From: Rhynchopus sp. YZ270_cl-10
Taxonomy: Eukaryota; Euglenozoa; Diplonemea; Diplonemida; Diplonemidae
Length of the DNA: 64,000 bases
Direction of reading: 5' to 3'
Assembly (NCBI GenBank): GCA_964035575.1
Contig: OZ037850.1
Coordinates: forward strand, 620,001-684,000
A program made the position numbers and the translations under genes. Below the pieces are notes generated by a model. The model was not told the origin of the DNA, did no database searches, and worked only from the letters and a program-made list of their open reading frames with translations. This document shows, one piece after another, positions 43,787 through 55,700 of the stretch (its first letter is position 1; the number at the start of each line of letters is the position of its first letter).

Positions 43787-43793
43787 GCTTGTA

Positions 43794-44324
43794 CACAGAA
43801 GTGTGTTTTGTGTAACCACAGATGGTCAAAACACCCGATTTTTGCGTTTTTTTGCATTTTTTGGTGCCCAAAAACCCAGGTCAGGGGTCGAAATTTTCCC
43901 GAAAAAAAAAATTTTTTTTTTGAGATTTTTCGATTTTTTGCTAAGGCGCTGGCCATACTAAACGTACGGTATACACACAAAATAGCCGTGGAATAAATAT
44001 GTGATGCTCAAAAGTGCTCGTAAGTGCGTTTTTTTGCATTTTTGGGTGCCACAGGACCCAACCCAGGGCCGAAAAAAAATTTTTTTTTCAGCTGAAAAAT
44101 GTCTTTGCCAAAAAAAAATTTTTGGGACCCCGGGGACCCAGGGGTCCCAGGGGTCCCGGACCCCCAGACTGGGGGTCCGGGACCCCTGGGGACCCCTGAT
44201 CCAGGGGTCCCGTTGGTAGCCTTGCCCTCGAGCAAAAAACCCAGCGGGAGGGTTTCGAAAATATGACCCTCCCGCCGGGAGCCTTCGGGGACCTGGCGGG
44301 AGGGTTGTAAATACTCATTGATGA
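43794..44324. repeat. Inverted monomers and GGGACCC-rich right end
   Basis: This is the inverted counterpart of sequence near 42000-42060 (GATGGTCAAAACACCCG, GGTGCCCAAAAACCC). A/T blocks follow, then the GGGGTCCGGGACCCC terminal zone of element 41021-44224 and CCCTCCCGCCGGGAG. No gene. Confidence 0.6.
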
Positions 44325-44932
44325 CCAAAATTTCGCTAAGTGCCCGAAAAATCCCTAAGGAAAAAGTTGGGACAAAAAATGTCTCAAAATTGACATCTAT
44401 TTTTTGACTTTTTTGGGTGTCTTTTGGGTGTCGACACCCAAAGACACCAAAGACACCCTAGTCGCTTTGGTAGCCTTGGGAATTATACCCATATTTGCTG
44501 GGTAAACGTCCCGAGGCCACAGCGACCGTGGAAGGGGCCAGCTTTTGATGACCAAAATTTCGCTAAGTGCCCGAAAAATCCCTAAGGAAAAAGTTGGGAC
44601 AAAAAATGTCTCAAAATTGACATCTATTTTTTGACTTTTTTGGGTGTCTTTTGGGTGTCGACACCCAAAGACACCAAAGACACCCTAGTCGCTTTGGTAG
44701 CCTTGGGAATTATACCCATATTTGCTGGGTAAACGTCCCGAGGCCACAGCGACCGTGGAAGGGGCCAGCTTTTGATGACCAAAATTTCGCTAAGTGCCCG
44801 AAAAATCCCTAAGGAAAAAGTTGGGACAAAAAATGTCTCAAAATTGACATCTATTTTTTGACTTTTTTGGGTGTCTTTTGGGTGTCGACACCCAAAGACA
44901 CCAAAGACACCCTAGTCGCTTTGGTAGCCTTG
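44325..44932 (+). repeat. 227-bp tandem array, about 2.7 units
   Basis: TCGACACCCAAAGACACC recurs at 44431, 44658 and 44885. The unit resembles the 229-bp unit (GCTAAGTGCCCGAAAAATCC, CCATATTTGCTGGGTAAACG) but ends in the GACACCC-type terminus, not the CCGACCC type. A single related unit lies at 39495-39700. Confidence 0.95.
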
Positions 44933-45223
44933 CCTCGGGTCCCAACGGGCTCCCTCGGGCAAAAATTTCCACCGGGATGGTATCCAAAAAGTACCCTCCC
45001 TCCGGGAGCCTTCGGGCATCCGCGGGGAGGGTAGTAAATACTCATTTCGAGACAAAAATTTCAAAAATTTCACAGTCATAAAAACGCTCAGGAAAAAATC
45101 GGGGTCCGTTTTTTGGGCAGAGAAGTGCGTTTTAGGTGCCCACAGGTGGTCAAAACATCAAAATTTTGCGTTTTTTTTGCACTTTTGGACACCCAAGGAT
45201 CCACTATCAGGGGTAGCCTGAGA

Positions 45224-46788
45224 CATGGCTCTAAGTGAGGAGCATCTCGGCAATGCCGAGTTGCAACTCGGCAAACTCGGCAAATTTGCCGAGTTCCTCG
45301 GCAACTCGGCAACTCGGCAACTCGGCAAACTCGGCAAAAAAAAAATTTTTTTTTTTCGACATCACAAAATTTTTCCCACAGAAAAAAAAATTTTTTTTTT
45401 GCACATGGCTGCACCAAAAATGCAAATAAAGCCAGAATTTTGATGTTTTGAGCATCACAGATTTATAGGCTTATACACAGAAGTGTGTTTTGTGTACCCA
45501 CAGATGGTCAAAACACCCGATTTTTGCGTTTTTTCGCATTTTTTGGTGCCCAAAAACCCGGGCCGGTTTATGGCCCGCCCTCTGGCCCACAGTTTCTACA
45601 GTTTTTTGGCCCCGAGGGCCAGTTTTTGGCCCCCAGGACCCTCGGGGCCATAAACCGGACCCTCAGGGCCATAAACTGGACCCTCAGGGCCATAAACTAG
45701 ACCCTCAGGGCCATAATAGCTATTTCCCTCCCTCCCGCCAGAGCCCGAGGGATCCCTTGAGGGAGGTCAGGGCGCCCTGACCTCCCGAAAGGGAATCCCG
45801 AGGGCCAAGGGAGGGAGGGATGTAGCTTTGTGACCCGAAGAGGTCGTTTTCTACCCGAACTGCCTGCAAACAAGCGCTTTTGTGGTGTTTTGTGTACAAA
45901 CACGTATGTTTTTCGGCCCACATGGGTACCATCGTTTGTGACCCACGGACGCCCAAAAGCATGCGAATACGCTTTTCGAGTCGCAGAAACCAGGTTGTGG
46001 GCCGTTTTAAAAAGTTTTTGGCCGGTTTCAGTCACCAAAACGCACATTCTCTCGCGGGAATTTTTGGTGCTCTCAAGGGAATCCTCTTAGCTCTCAAGGG
46101 AATCCCTTGAGACCTCTGGAGGGTTACAAACTGGACCTTCGGGGCCATAAACTAGCAAAAATTTTTTTTTGGCAAAGACAATTTTCAGCTGAAAAAAAAA
46201 AATTTTTTTGGGCTCAGACTGTCCCAAAAATGCAAAAAAACGCAAAATTTTGATGTTTTGAGCATCACATATTTATTCCCCGGCTATTTTGTGCATAAAA
46301 TACCCCACCCTGTACAGTTTGTATGGGCCAGCACCTTAGCAAAAAATCAAAAAATCTCAAAAAAAAAAATTTTTTTTTCGGGAAAATTTCGACCCCTGAC
46401 CTGGGTTTTTGGGCACCAAAAAATGCGAAAAAACGCAAAAATCGGGTGTTTTGACCATCTGTGGGTACACAAAACACACTTCTGTGTATAAGCCTACAAC
46501 AATACAGTGGTTATACAGTGGTTGCCATCGGCCCATCGGGCGGGTCCATAAACCGTCCCTCCTGGGAAAATTTTCCGTGGCTGGGCGCCAAAGGGCGCAG
46601 GGCGAAAGCGTAGCGAAGCGGAGCCGCCCGCAGCCCTTCGGCGACCAGCCACGGAAAATTTCCCAAAGAAAAAAAAAAACCAAAATTGATTTTTTAAAAA
46701 TGTGATTTTTGGGCTGTTTGCCGAGCCATCTCACCGACTCGGCAAGCCAACTCGACATCTTGCCGAGTTCTCCTCACTTAGAGCCATG
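45224..46788. mobile_element. CATGG-type element whose right end became the 176-bp satellite
   Basis: CATGGCTCTAAGTGAGGAG at 45224 and CTCCTCACTTAGAGCCATG ending at 46788 are perfect inverted ends. The left subterminal zone repeats CTCGGCAA. The right one has ACTCGGCAAG/CTTGCCGAGT. No matching flanks were found, probably because the right end runs straight into the tandem array. The inverted 390-bp repeat (45718-46128) and a GGAAAATTTTCCGTGGCTGG/CCAGCCACGG hairpin (about 46564-46656) lie inside. Confidence 0.7.
45718..46128 (-). mobile_element. Second copy of the 390-bp repeat, inverted
   Basis: Reverse complement of 27881-28272 with about 95% identity by eye. It also has an extra CTCTTAGCTCTCAAGGGAAT segment near 46082-46105. 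This places the same repeat in both the gene island and the satellite flank. Confidence 0.8.
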
Positions 46789-49700
46789 GTAATAACCACC
46801 TATTTTTTGAAAATTCCGCTAAGTACACGGAAAATTTCCCAAAGAAAAAAAAAAACCAAAATTGATTTTTTAAAAATGTGATTTTTGGGCTGTTTGCCGA
46901 GCCATCTCACCGACTCGGCAAGCCAACTCGACATCTTGCCGAGTTCTCCTCACTTAGAGCCATGGTAATAACCACCTATTTTTTGAAAATTCCGCTAAGT
47001 ACACGGAAAATTTCCCAAAGAAAAAAAAAAACCAAAATTGATTTTTTAAAAATGTGATTTTTGGGCTGTTTGCCGAGCCATCTCACCGACTCGGCAAGCC
47101 AACTCGACATCTTGCCGAGTTCTCCTCACTTAGAGCCATGGTAATAACCACCTATTTTTTGAAAATTTCGCTAAGTACACGGAAAATTTCCCAAAGAAAA
47201 AAAAAAACCAAAATTGATTTTTTAAAAATGTGATTTTTGGGCTGTTTGCCGAGCCATCTCACCGACTCGGCAAGCCAACTCGACATCTTGCCGAGTTCTC
47301 CTCACTTAGAGCCATGGTAATAACCACCTATTTTTTGAAAATTTCGCTAAGTACACGGAAAATTTCCCAAAGAAAAAAAAAAACCAAAATTGATTTTTTA
47401 AAAATGTGATTTTTGGGCTGTTTGCCGAGCCATCTCACCGACTCGGCAAGCCAACTCGACATCTTGCCGAGTTCTCCTCACTTAGAGCCATGGTAATAAC
47501 CACCTATTTTTTGAAAATTCCGCTAAGTACACGGAAAATTTCCCAAAGAAAAAAAAAAACCAAAATTGATTTTTTAAAAATGTGATTTTTGGGCTGTTTG
47601 CCGAGCCATCTCACCGACTCGGCAAGCCAACTCGACATCTTGCCGAGTTCTCCTCACTTAGAGCCATGGTAATAACCACCTATTTTTTGAAAATTTCGCT
47701 AAGTACACGGAAAATTTCCCAAAGAAAAAAAAAAACCAAAATTGATTTTTTAAAAATGTGATTTTTGGGCTGTTTGCCGAGCCATCTCACCGACTCGGCA
47801 AGCCAACTCGACATCTTGCCGAGTTCTCCTCACTTAGAGCCATGGTAATAACCACCTATTTTTTGAAAATTCCGCTAAGTACACGGAAAATTTCCCAAAG
47901 AAAAAAAAAAACCAAAATTGATTTTTTAAAAATGTGATTTTTGGGCTGTTTGCCGAGCCATCTCACCGACTCGGCAAGCCAACTCGACATCTTGCCGAGT
48001 TCTCCTCACTTAGAGCCATGGTAATAACCACCTATTTTTTGAAAATTTCGCTAAGTACACGGAAAATTTCCCAAAGAAAAAAAAAAACCAAAATTGATTT
48101 TTTAAAAATGTGATTTTTGGGCTGTTTGCCGAGCCATCTCACCGACTCGGCAAGCCAACTCGACATCTTGCCGAGTTCTCCTCACTTAGAGCCATGGTAA
48201 TAACCACCTATTTTTTGAAAATTTCGCTAAGTACACGGAAAATTTCCCAAAGAAAAAAAAAAACCAAAATTGATTTTTTAAAAATGTGATTTTTGGGCTG
48301 TTTGCCGAGCCATCTCACCGACTCGGCAAGCCAACTCGACATCTTGCCGAGTTCTCCTCACTTAGAGCCATGGTAATAACCACCTATTTTTTGAAAATTT
48401 CGCTAAGTACACGGAAAATTTCCCAAAGAAAAAAAAAAACCAAAATTGATTTTTTAAAAATGTGATTTTTGGGCTGTTTGCCGAGCCATCTCACCGACTC
48501 GGCAAGCCAACTCGACATCTTGCCGAGTTCTCCTCACTTAGAGCCATGGTAATAACCACCTATTTTTTGAAAATTTCGCTAAGTACACGGAAAATTTCCC
48601 AAAGAAAAAAAAAAACCAAAATTGATTTTTTAAAAATGTGATTTTTGGGCTGTTTGCCGAGCCATCTCACCGACTCGGCAAGCCAACTCGACATCTTGCC
48701 GAGTTCTCCTCACTTAGAGCCATGGTAATAACCACCTATTTTTTGAAAATTCCGCTAAGTACACGGAAAATTTCCCAAAGAAAAAAAAAAACCAAAATTG
48801 ATTTTTTAAAAATGTGATTTTTGGGCTGTTTGCCGAGCCATCTCACCGACTCGGCAAGCCAACTCGACATCTTGCCGAGTTCTCCTCACTTAGAGCCATG
48901 GTAATAACCACCTATTTTTTGAAAATTTCGCTAAGTACACGGAAAATTTCCCAAAGAAAAAAAAAAACCAAAATTGATTTTTTAAAAATGTGATTTTTGG
49001 GCTGTTTGCCGAGCCATCTCACCGACTCGGCAAGCCAACTCGACATCTTGCCGAGTTCTCCTCACTTAGAGCCATGGTAATAACCACCTATTTTTTGAAA
49101 ATTTCGCTAAGTACACGGAAAATTTCCCAAAGAAAAAAAAAAACCAAAATTGATTTTTTAAAAATGTGATTTTTGGGCTGTTTGCCGAGCCATCTCACCG
49201 ACTCGGCAAGCCAACTCGACATCTTGCCGAGTTCTCCTCACTTAGAGCCATGGTAATAACCACCTATTTTTTGAAAATTCCGCTAAGTACACGGAAAATT
49301 TCCCAAAGAAAAAAAAAAACCAAAATTGATTTTTTAAAAATGTGATTTTTGGGCTGTTTGCCGAGCCATCTCACCGACTCGGCAAGCCAACTCGACATCT
49401 TGCCGAGTTCTCCTCACTTAGAGCCATGGTAATAACCACCTATTTTTTGAAAATTTCGCTAAGTACACGGAAAATTTCCCAAAGAAAAAAAAAAACCAAA
49501 ATTGATTTTTTAAAAATGTGATTTTTGGGCTGTTTGCCGAGCCATCTCACCGACTCGGCAAGCCAACTCGACATCTTGCCGAGTTCTCCTCACTTAGAGC
49601 CATGGTAATAACCACCTATTTTTTGAAAATTCCGCTAAGTACACGGAAAATTTCCCAAAGAAAAAAAAAAACCAAAATTGATTTTTTAAAAATGTGATTT

Positions 49701-52700
49701 TTGGGCTGTTTGCCGAGCCATCTCACCGACTCGGCAAGCCAACTCGACATCTTGCCGAGTTCTCCTCACTTAGAGCCATGGTAATAACCACCTATTTTTT
49801 GAAAATTTCGCTAAGTACACGGAAAATTTCCCAAAGAAAAAAAAAAACCAAAATTGATTTTTTAAAAATGTGATTTTTGGGCTGTTTGCCGAGCCATCTC
49901 ACCGACTCGGCAAGCCAACTCGACATCTTGCCGAGTTCTCCTCACTTAGAGCCATGGTAATAACCACCTATTTTTTGAAAATTTCGCTAAGTACACGGAA
50001 AATTTCCCAAAGAAAAAAAAAAACCAAAATTGATTTTTTAAAAATGTGATTTTTGGGCTGTTTGCCGAGCCATCTCACCGACTCGGCAAGCCAACTCGAC
50101 ATCTTGCCGAGTTCTCCTCACTTAGAGCCATGGTAATAACCACCTATTTTTTGAAAATTTCGCTAAGTACACGGAAAATTTCCCAAAGAAAAAAAAAAAC
50201 CAAAATTGATTTTTTAAAAATGTGATTTTTGGGCTGTTTGCCGAGCCATCTCACCGACTCGGCAAGCCAACTCGACATCTTGCCGAGTTCTCCTCACTTA
50301 GAGCCATGGTAATAACCACCTATTTTTTGAAAATTCCGCTAAGTACACGGAAAATTTCCCAAAGAAAAAAAAAAACCAAAATTGATTTTTTAAAAATGTG
50401 ATTTTTGGGCTGTTTGCCGAGCCATCTCACCGACTCGGCAAGCCAACTCGACATCTTGCCGAGTTCTCCTCACTTAGAGCCATGGTAATAACCACCTATT
50501 TTTTGAAAATTTCGCTAAGTACACGGAAAATTTCCCAAAGAAAAAAAAAAACCAAAATTGATTTTTTAAAAATGTGATTTTTGGGCTGTTTGCCGAGCCA
50601 TCTCACCGACTCGGCAAGCCAACTCGACATCTTGCCGAGTTCTCCTCACTTAGAGCCATGGTAATAACCACCTATTTTTTGAAAATTCCGCTAAGTACAC
50701 GGAAAATTTCCCAAAGAAAAAAAAAAACCAAAATTGATTTTTTAAAAATGTGATTTTTGGGCTGTTTGCCGAGCCATCTCACCGACTCGGCAAGCCAACT
50801 CGACATCTTGCCGAGTTCTCCTCACTTAGAGCCATGGTAATAACCACCTATTTTTTGAAAATTTCGCTAAGTACACGGAAAATTTCCCAAAGAAAAAAAA
50901 AAACCAAAATTGATTTTTTAAAAATGTGATTTTTGGGCTGTTTGCCGAGCCATCTCACCGACTCGGCAAGCCAACTCGACATCTTGCCGAGTTCTCCTCA
51001 CTTAGAGCCATGGTAATAACCACCTATTTTTTGAAAATTTCGCTAAGTACACGGAAAATTTCCCAAAGAAAAAAAAAAACCAAAATTGATTTTTTAAAAA
51101 TGTGATTTTTGGGCTGTTTGCCGAGCCATCTCACCGACTCGGCAAGCCAACTCGACATCTTGCCGAGTTCTCCTCACTTAGAGCCATGGTAATAACCACC
51201 TATTTTTTGAAAATTTCGCTAAGTACACGGAAAATTTCCCAAAGAAAAAAAAAAACCAAAATTGATTTTTTAAAAATGTGATTTTTGGGCTGTTTGCCGA
51301 GCCATCTCACCGACTCGGCAAGCCAACTCGACATCTTGCCGAGTTCTCCTCACTTAGAGCCATGGTAATAACCACCTATTTTTTGAAAATTTCGCTAAGT
51401 ACACGGAAAATTTCCCAAAGAAAAAAAAAAACCAAAATTGATTTTTTAAAAATGTGATTTTTGGGCTGTTTGCCGAGCCATCTCACCGACTCGGCAAGCC
51501 AACTCGACATCTTGCCGAGTTCTCCTCACTTAGAGCCATGGTAATAACCACCTATTTTTTGAAAATTCCGCTAAGTACACGGAAAATTTCCCAAAGAAAA
51601 AAAAAAACCAAAATTGATTTTTTAAAAATGTGATTTTTGGGCTGTTTGCCGAGCCATCTCACCGACTCGGCAAGCCAACTCGACATCTTGCCGAGTTCTC
51701 CTCACTTAGAGCCATGGTAATAACCACCTATTTTTTGAAAATTTCGCTAAGTACACGGAAAATTTCCCAAAGAAAAAAAAAAACCAAAATTGATTTTTTA
51801 AAAATGTGATTTTTGGGCTGTTTGCCGAGCCATCTCACCGACTCGGCAAGCCAACTCGACATCTTGCCGAGTTCTCCTCACTTAGAGCCATGGTAATAAC
51901 CACCTATTTTTTGAAAATTTCGCTAAGTACACGGAAAATTTCCCAAAGAAAAAAAAAAACCAAAATTGATTTTTTAAAAATGTGATTTTTGGGCTGTTTG
52001 CCGAGCCATCTCACCGACTCGGCAAGCCAACTCGACATCTTGCCGAGTTCTCCTCACTTAGAGCCATGGTAATAACCACCTATTTTTTGAAAATTCCGCT
52101 AAGTACACGGAAAATTTCCCAAAGAAAAAAAAAAACCAAAATTGATTTTTTAAAAATGTGATTTTTGGGCTGTTTGCCGAGCCATCTCACCGACTCGGCA
52201 AGCCAACTCGACATCTTGCCGAGTTCTCCTCACTTAGAGCCATGGTAATAACCACCTATTTTTTGAAAATTTCGCTAAGTACACGGAAAATTTCCCAAAG
52301 AAAAAAAAAAACCAAAATTGATTTTTTAAAAATGTGATTTTTGGGCTGTTTGCCGAGCCATCTCACCGACTCGGCAAGCCAACTCGACATCTTGCCGAGT
52401 TCTCCTCACTTAGAGCCATGGTAATAACCACCTATTTTTTGAAAATTCCGCTAAGTACACGGAAAATTTCCCAAAGAAAAAAAAAAACCAAAATTGATTT
52501 TTTAAAAATGTGATTTTTGGGCTGTTTGCCGAGCCATCTCACCGACTCGGCAAGCCAACTCGACATCTTGCCGAGTTCTCCTCACTTAGAGCCATGGTAA
52601 TAACCACCTATTTTTTGAAAATTTCGCTAAGTACACGGAAAATTTCCCAAAGAAAAAAAAAAACCAAAATTGATTTTTTAAAAATGTGATTTTTGGGCTG

Positions 52701-55700
52701 TTTGCCGAGCCATCTCACCGACTCGGCAAGCCAACTCGACATCTTGCCGAGTTCTCCTCACTTAGAGCCATGGTAATAACCACCTATTTTTTGAAAATTC
52801 CGCTAAGTACACGGAAAATTTCCCAAAGAAAAAAAAAAACCAAAATTGATTTTTTAAAAATGTGATTTTTGGGCTGTTTGCCGAGCCATCTCACCGACTC
52901 GGCAAGCCAACTCGACATCTTGCCGAGTTCTCCTCACTTAGAGCCATGGTAATAACCACCTATTTTTTGAAAATTTCGCTAAGTACACGGAAAATTTCCC
53001 AAAGAAAAAAAAAAAACCAAAATTGATTTTTTAAAAATGTGATTTTTGGGCTGTTTGCCGAGCCATCTCACCGACTCGGCAAGCCAACTCGACATCTTGC
53101 CGAGTTCTCCTCACTTAGAGCCATGGTAATAACCACCTATTTTTTGAAAATTTCGCTAAGTACACGGAAAATTTCCCAAAGAAAAAAAAAAACCAAAATT
53201 GATTTTTTAAAAATGTGATTTTTGGGCTGTTTGCCGAGCCATCTCACCGACTCGGCAAGCCAACTCGACATCTTGCCGAGTTCTCCTCACTTAGAGCCAT
53301 GGTAATAACCACCTATTTTTTGAAAATTTCGCTAAGTACACGGAAAATTTCCCAAAGAAAAAAAAAAACCAAAATTGATTTTTTAAAAATGTGATTTTTG
53401 GGCTGTTTGCCGAGCCATCTCACCGACTCGGCAAGCCAACTCGACATCTTGCCGAGTTCTCCTCACTTAGAGCCATGGTAATAACCACCTATTTTTTGAA
53501 AATTTCGCTAAGTACACGGAAAATTTCCCAAAGAAAAAAAAAAACCAAAATTGATTTTTTAAAAATGTGATTTTTGGGCTGTTTGCCGAGCCATCTCACC
53601 GACTCGGCAAGCCAACTCGACATCTTGCCGAGTTCTCCTCACTTAGAGCCATGGTAATAACCACCTATTTTTTGAAAATTCCGCTAAGTACACGGAAAAT
53701 TTCCCAAAGAAAAAAAAAAACCAAAATTGATTTTTTAAAAATGTGATTTTTGGGCTGTTTGCCGAGCCATCTCACCGACTCGGCAAGCCAACTCGACATC
53801 TTGCCGAGTTCTCCTCACTTAGAGCCATGGTAATAACCACCTATTTTTTGAAAATTTCGCTAAGTACACGGAAAATTTCCCAAAGAAAAAAAAAAACCAA
53901 AATTGATTTTTTAAAAATGTGATTTTTGGGCTGTTTGCCGAGCCATCTCACCGACTCGGCAAGCCAACTCGACATCTTGCCGAGTTCTCCTCACTTAGAG
54001 CCATGGTAATAACCACCTATTTTTTGAAAATTTCGCTAAGTACACGGAAAATTTCCCAAAGAAAAAAAAAAACCAAAATTGATTTTTTAAAAATGTGATT
54101 TTTGGGCTGTTTGCCGAGCCATCTCACCGACTCGGCAAGCCAACTCGACATCTTGCCGAGTTCTCCTCACTTAGAGCCATGGTAATAACCACCTATTTTT
54201 TGAAAATTCCGCTAAGTACACGGAAAATTTCCCAAAGAAAAAAAAAAACCAAAATTGATTTTTTAAAAATGTGATTTTTGGGCTGTTTGCCGAGCCATCT
54301 CACCGACTCGGCAAGCCAACTCGACATCTTGCCGAGTTCTCCTCACTTAGAGCCATGGTAATAACCACCTATTTTTTGAAAATTTCGCTAAGTACACGGA
54401 AAATTTCCCAAAGAAAAAAAAAAACCAAAATTGATTTTTTAAAAATGTGATTTTTGGGCTGTTTGCCGAGCCATCTCACCGACTCGGCAAGCCAACTCGA
54501 CATCTTGCCGAGTTCTCCTCACTTAGAGCCATGGTAATAACCACCTATTTTTTGAAAATTTCGCTAAGTACACGGAAAATTTCCCAAAGAAAAAAAAAAA
54601 CCAAAATTGATTTTTTAAAAATGTGATTTTTGGGCTGTTTGCCGAGCCATCTCACCGACTCGGCAAGCCAACTCGACATCTTGCCGAGTTCTCCTCACTT
54701 AGAGCCATGGTAATAACCACCTATTTTTTGAAAATTTCGCTAAGTACACGGAAAATTTCCCAAAGAAAAAAAAAAACCAAAATTGATTTTTTAAAAATGT
54801 GATTTTTGGGCTGTTTGCCGAGCCATCTCACCGACTCGGCAAGCCAACTCGACATCTTGCCGAGTTCTCCTCACTTAGAGCCATGGTAATAACCACCTAT
54901 TTTTTGAAAATTTCGCTAAGTACACGGAAAATTTCCCAAAGAAAAAAAAAAACCAAAATTGATTTTTTAAAAATGTGATTTTTGGGCTGTTTGCCGAGCC
55001 ATCTCACCGACTCGGCAAGCCAACTCGACATCTTGCCGAGTTCTCCTCACTTAGAGCCATGGTAATAACCACCTATTTTTTGAAAATTCCGCTAAGTACA
55101 CGGAAAATTTCCCAAAGAAAAAAAAAAACCAAAATTGATTTTTTAAAAATGTGATTTTTGGGCTGTTTGCCGAGCCATCTCACCGACTCGGCAAGCCAAC
55201 TCGACATCTTGCCGAGTTCTCCTCACTTAGAGCCATGGTAATAACCACCTATTTTTTGAAAATTTCGCTAAGTACACGGAAAATTTCCCAAAGAAAAAAA
55301 AAAACCAAAATTGATTTTTTAAAAATGTGATTTTTGGGCTGTTTGCCGAGCCATCTCACCGACTCGGCAAGCCAACTCGACATCTTGCCGAGTTCTCCTC
55401 ACTTAGAGCCATGGTAATAACCACCTATTTTTTGAAAATTTCGCTAAGTACACGGAAAATTTCCCAAAGAAAAAAAAAAACCAAAATTGATTTTTTAAAA
55501 ATGTGATTTTTGGGCTGTTTGCCGAGCCATCTCACCGACTCGGCAAGCCAACTCGACATCTTGCCGAGTTCTCCTCACTTAGAGCCATGGTAATAACCAC
55601 CTATTTTTTGAAAATTCCGCTAAGTACACGGAAAATTTCCCAAAGAAAAAAAAAAACCAAAATTGATTTTTTAAAAATGTGATTTTTGGGCTGTTTGCCG

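Larger units (their letters stand above)
41021..44224. mobile_element. CAAGG-type element with GGGACCCC ends
   Basis: The left end is CAAGGTTACCAACGGGACCC; the right end is GGGGTCCCGTTGGTAGCCTTG minus one base of match. CCCTCGA flanks both sides (41014-41020, 44225-44231). The subterminal zones are GGGGTCCGGGACCCCCAG palindromes. Element 41430-43786 is nested inside it. Confidence 0.85.
38227..44932. mobile_element. Outer CAAGG-type element with nested insertions
   Basis: The left end is CAAGGCTACCAACGCGAC, followed by GGGTGTCTTTT repeats. The right end is GACACCCTAGTCGC, then TTTGGTAGCCTTG (ends 44932). CCTCGGG flanks both ends (38220-38226 and 44933-44939). It contains diverged monomers, the 21-bp array, the CAGTG element and the elements 41021-44224 and 41430-43786. 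CCTCGGG is a common word here, so the pairing of these two ends is likely but not certain. Confidence 0.6.

Noticed and set aside
38227-44932. hAT superfamily assignment of the CAAGG elements
   Set aside because: Ends fit the hAT consensus, but target duplications are 7 bp and three cases exclude 8 bp. No transposase is present to decide.
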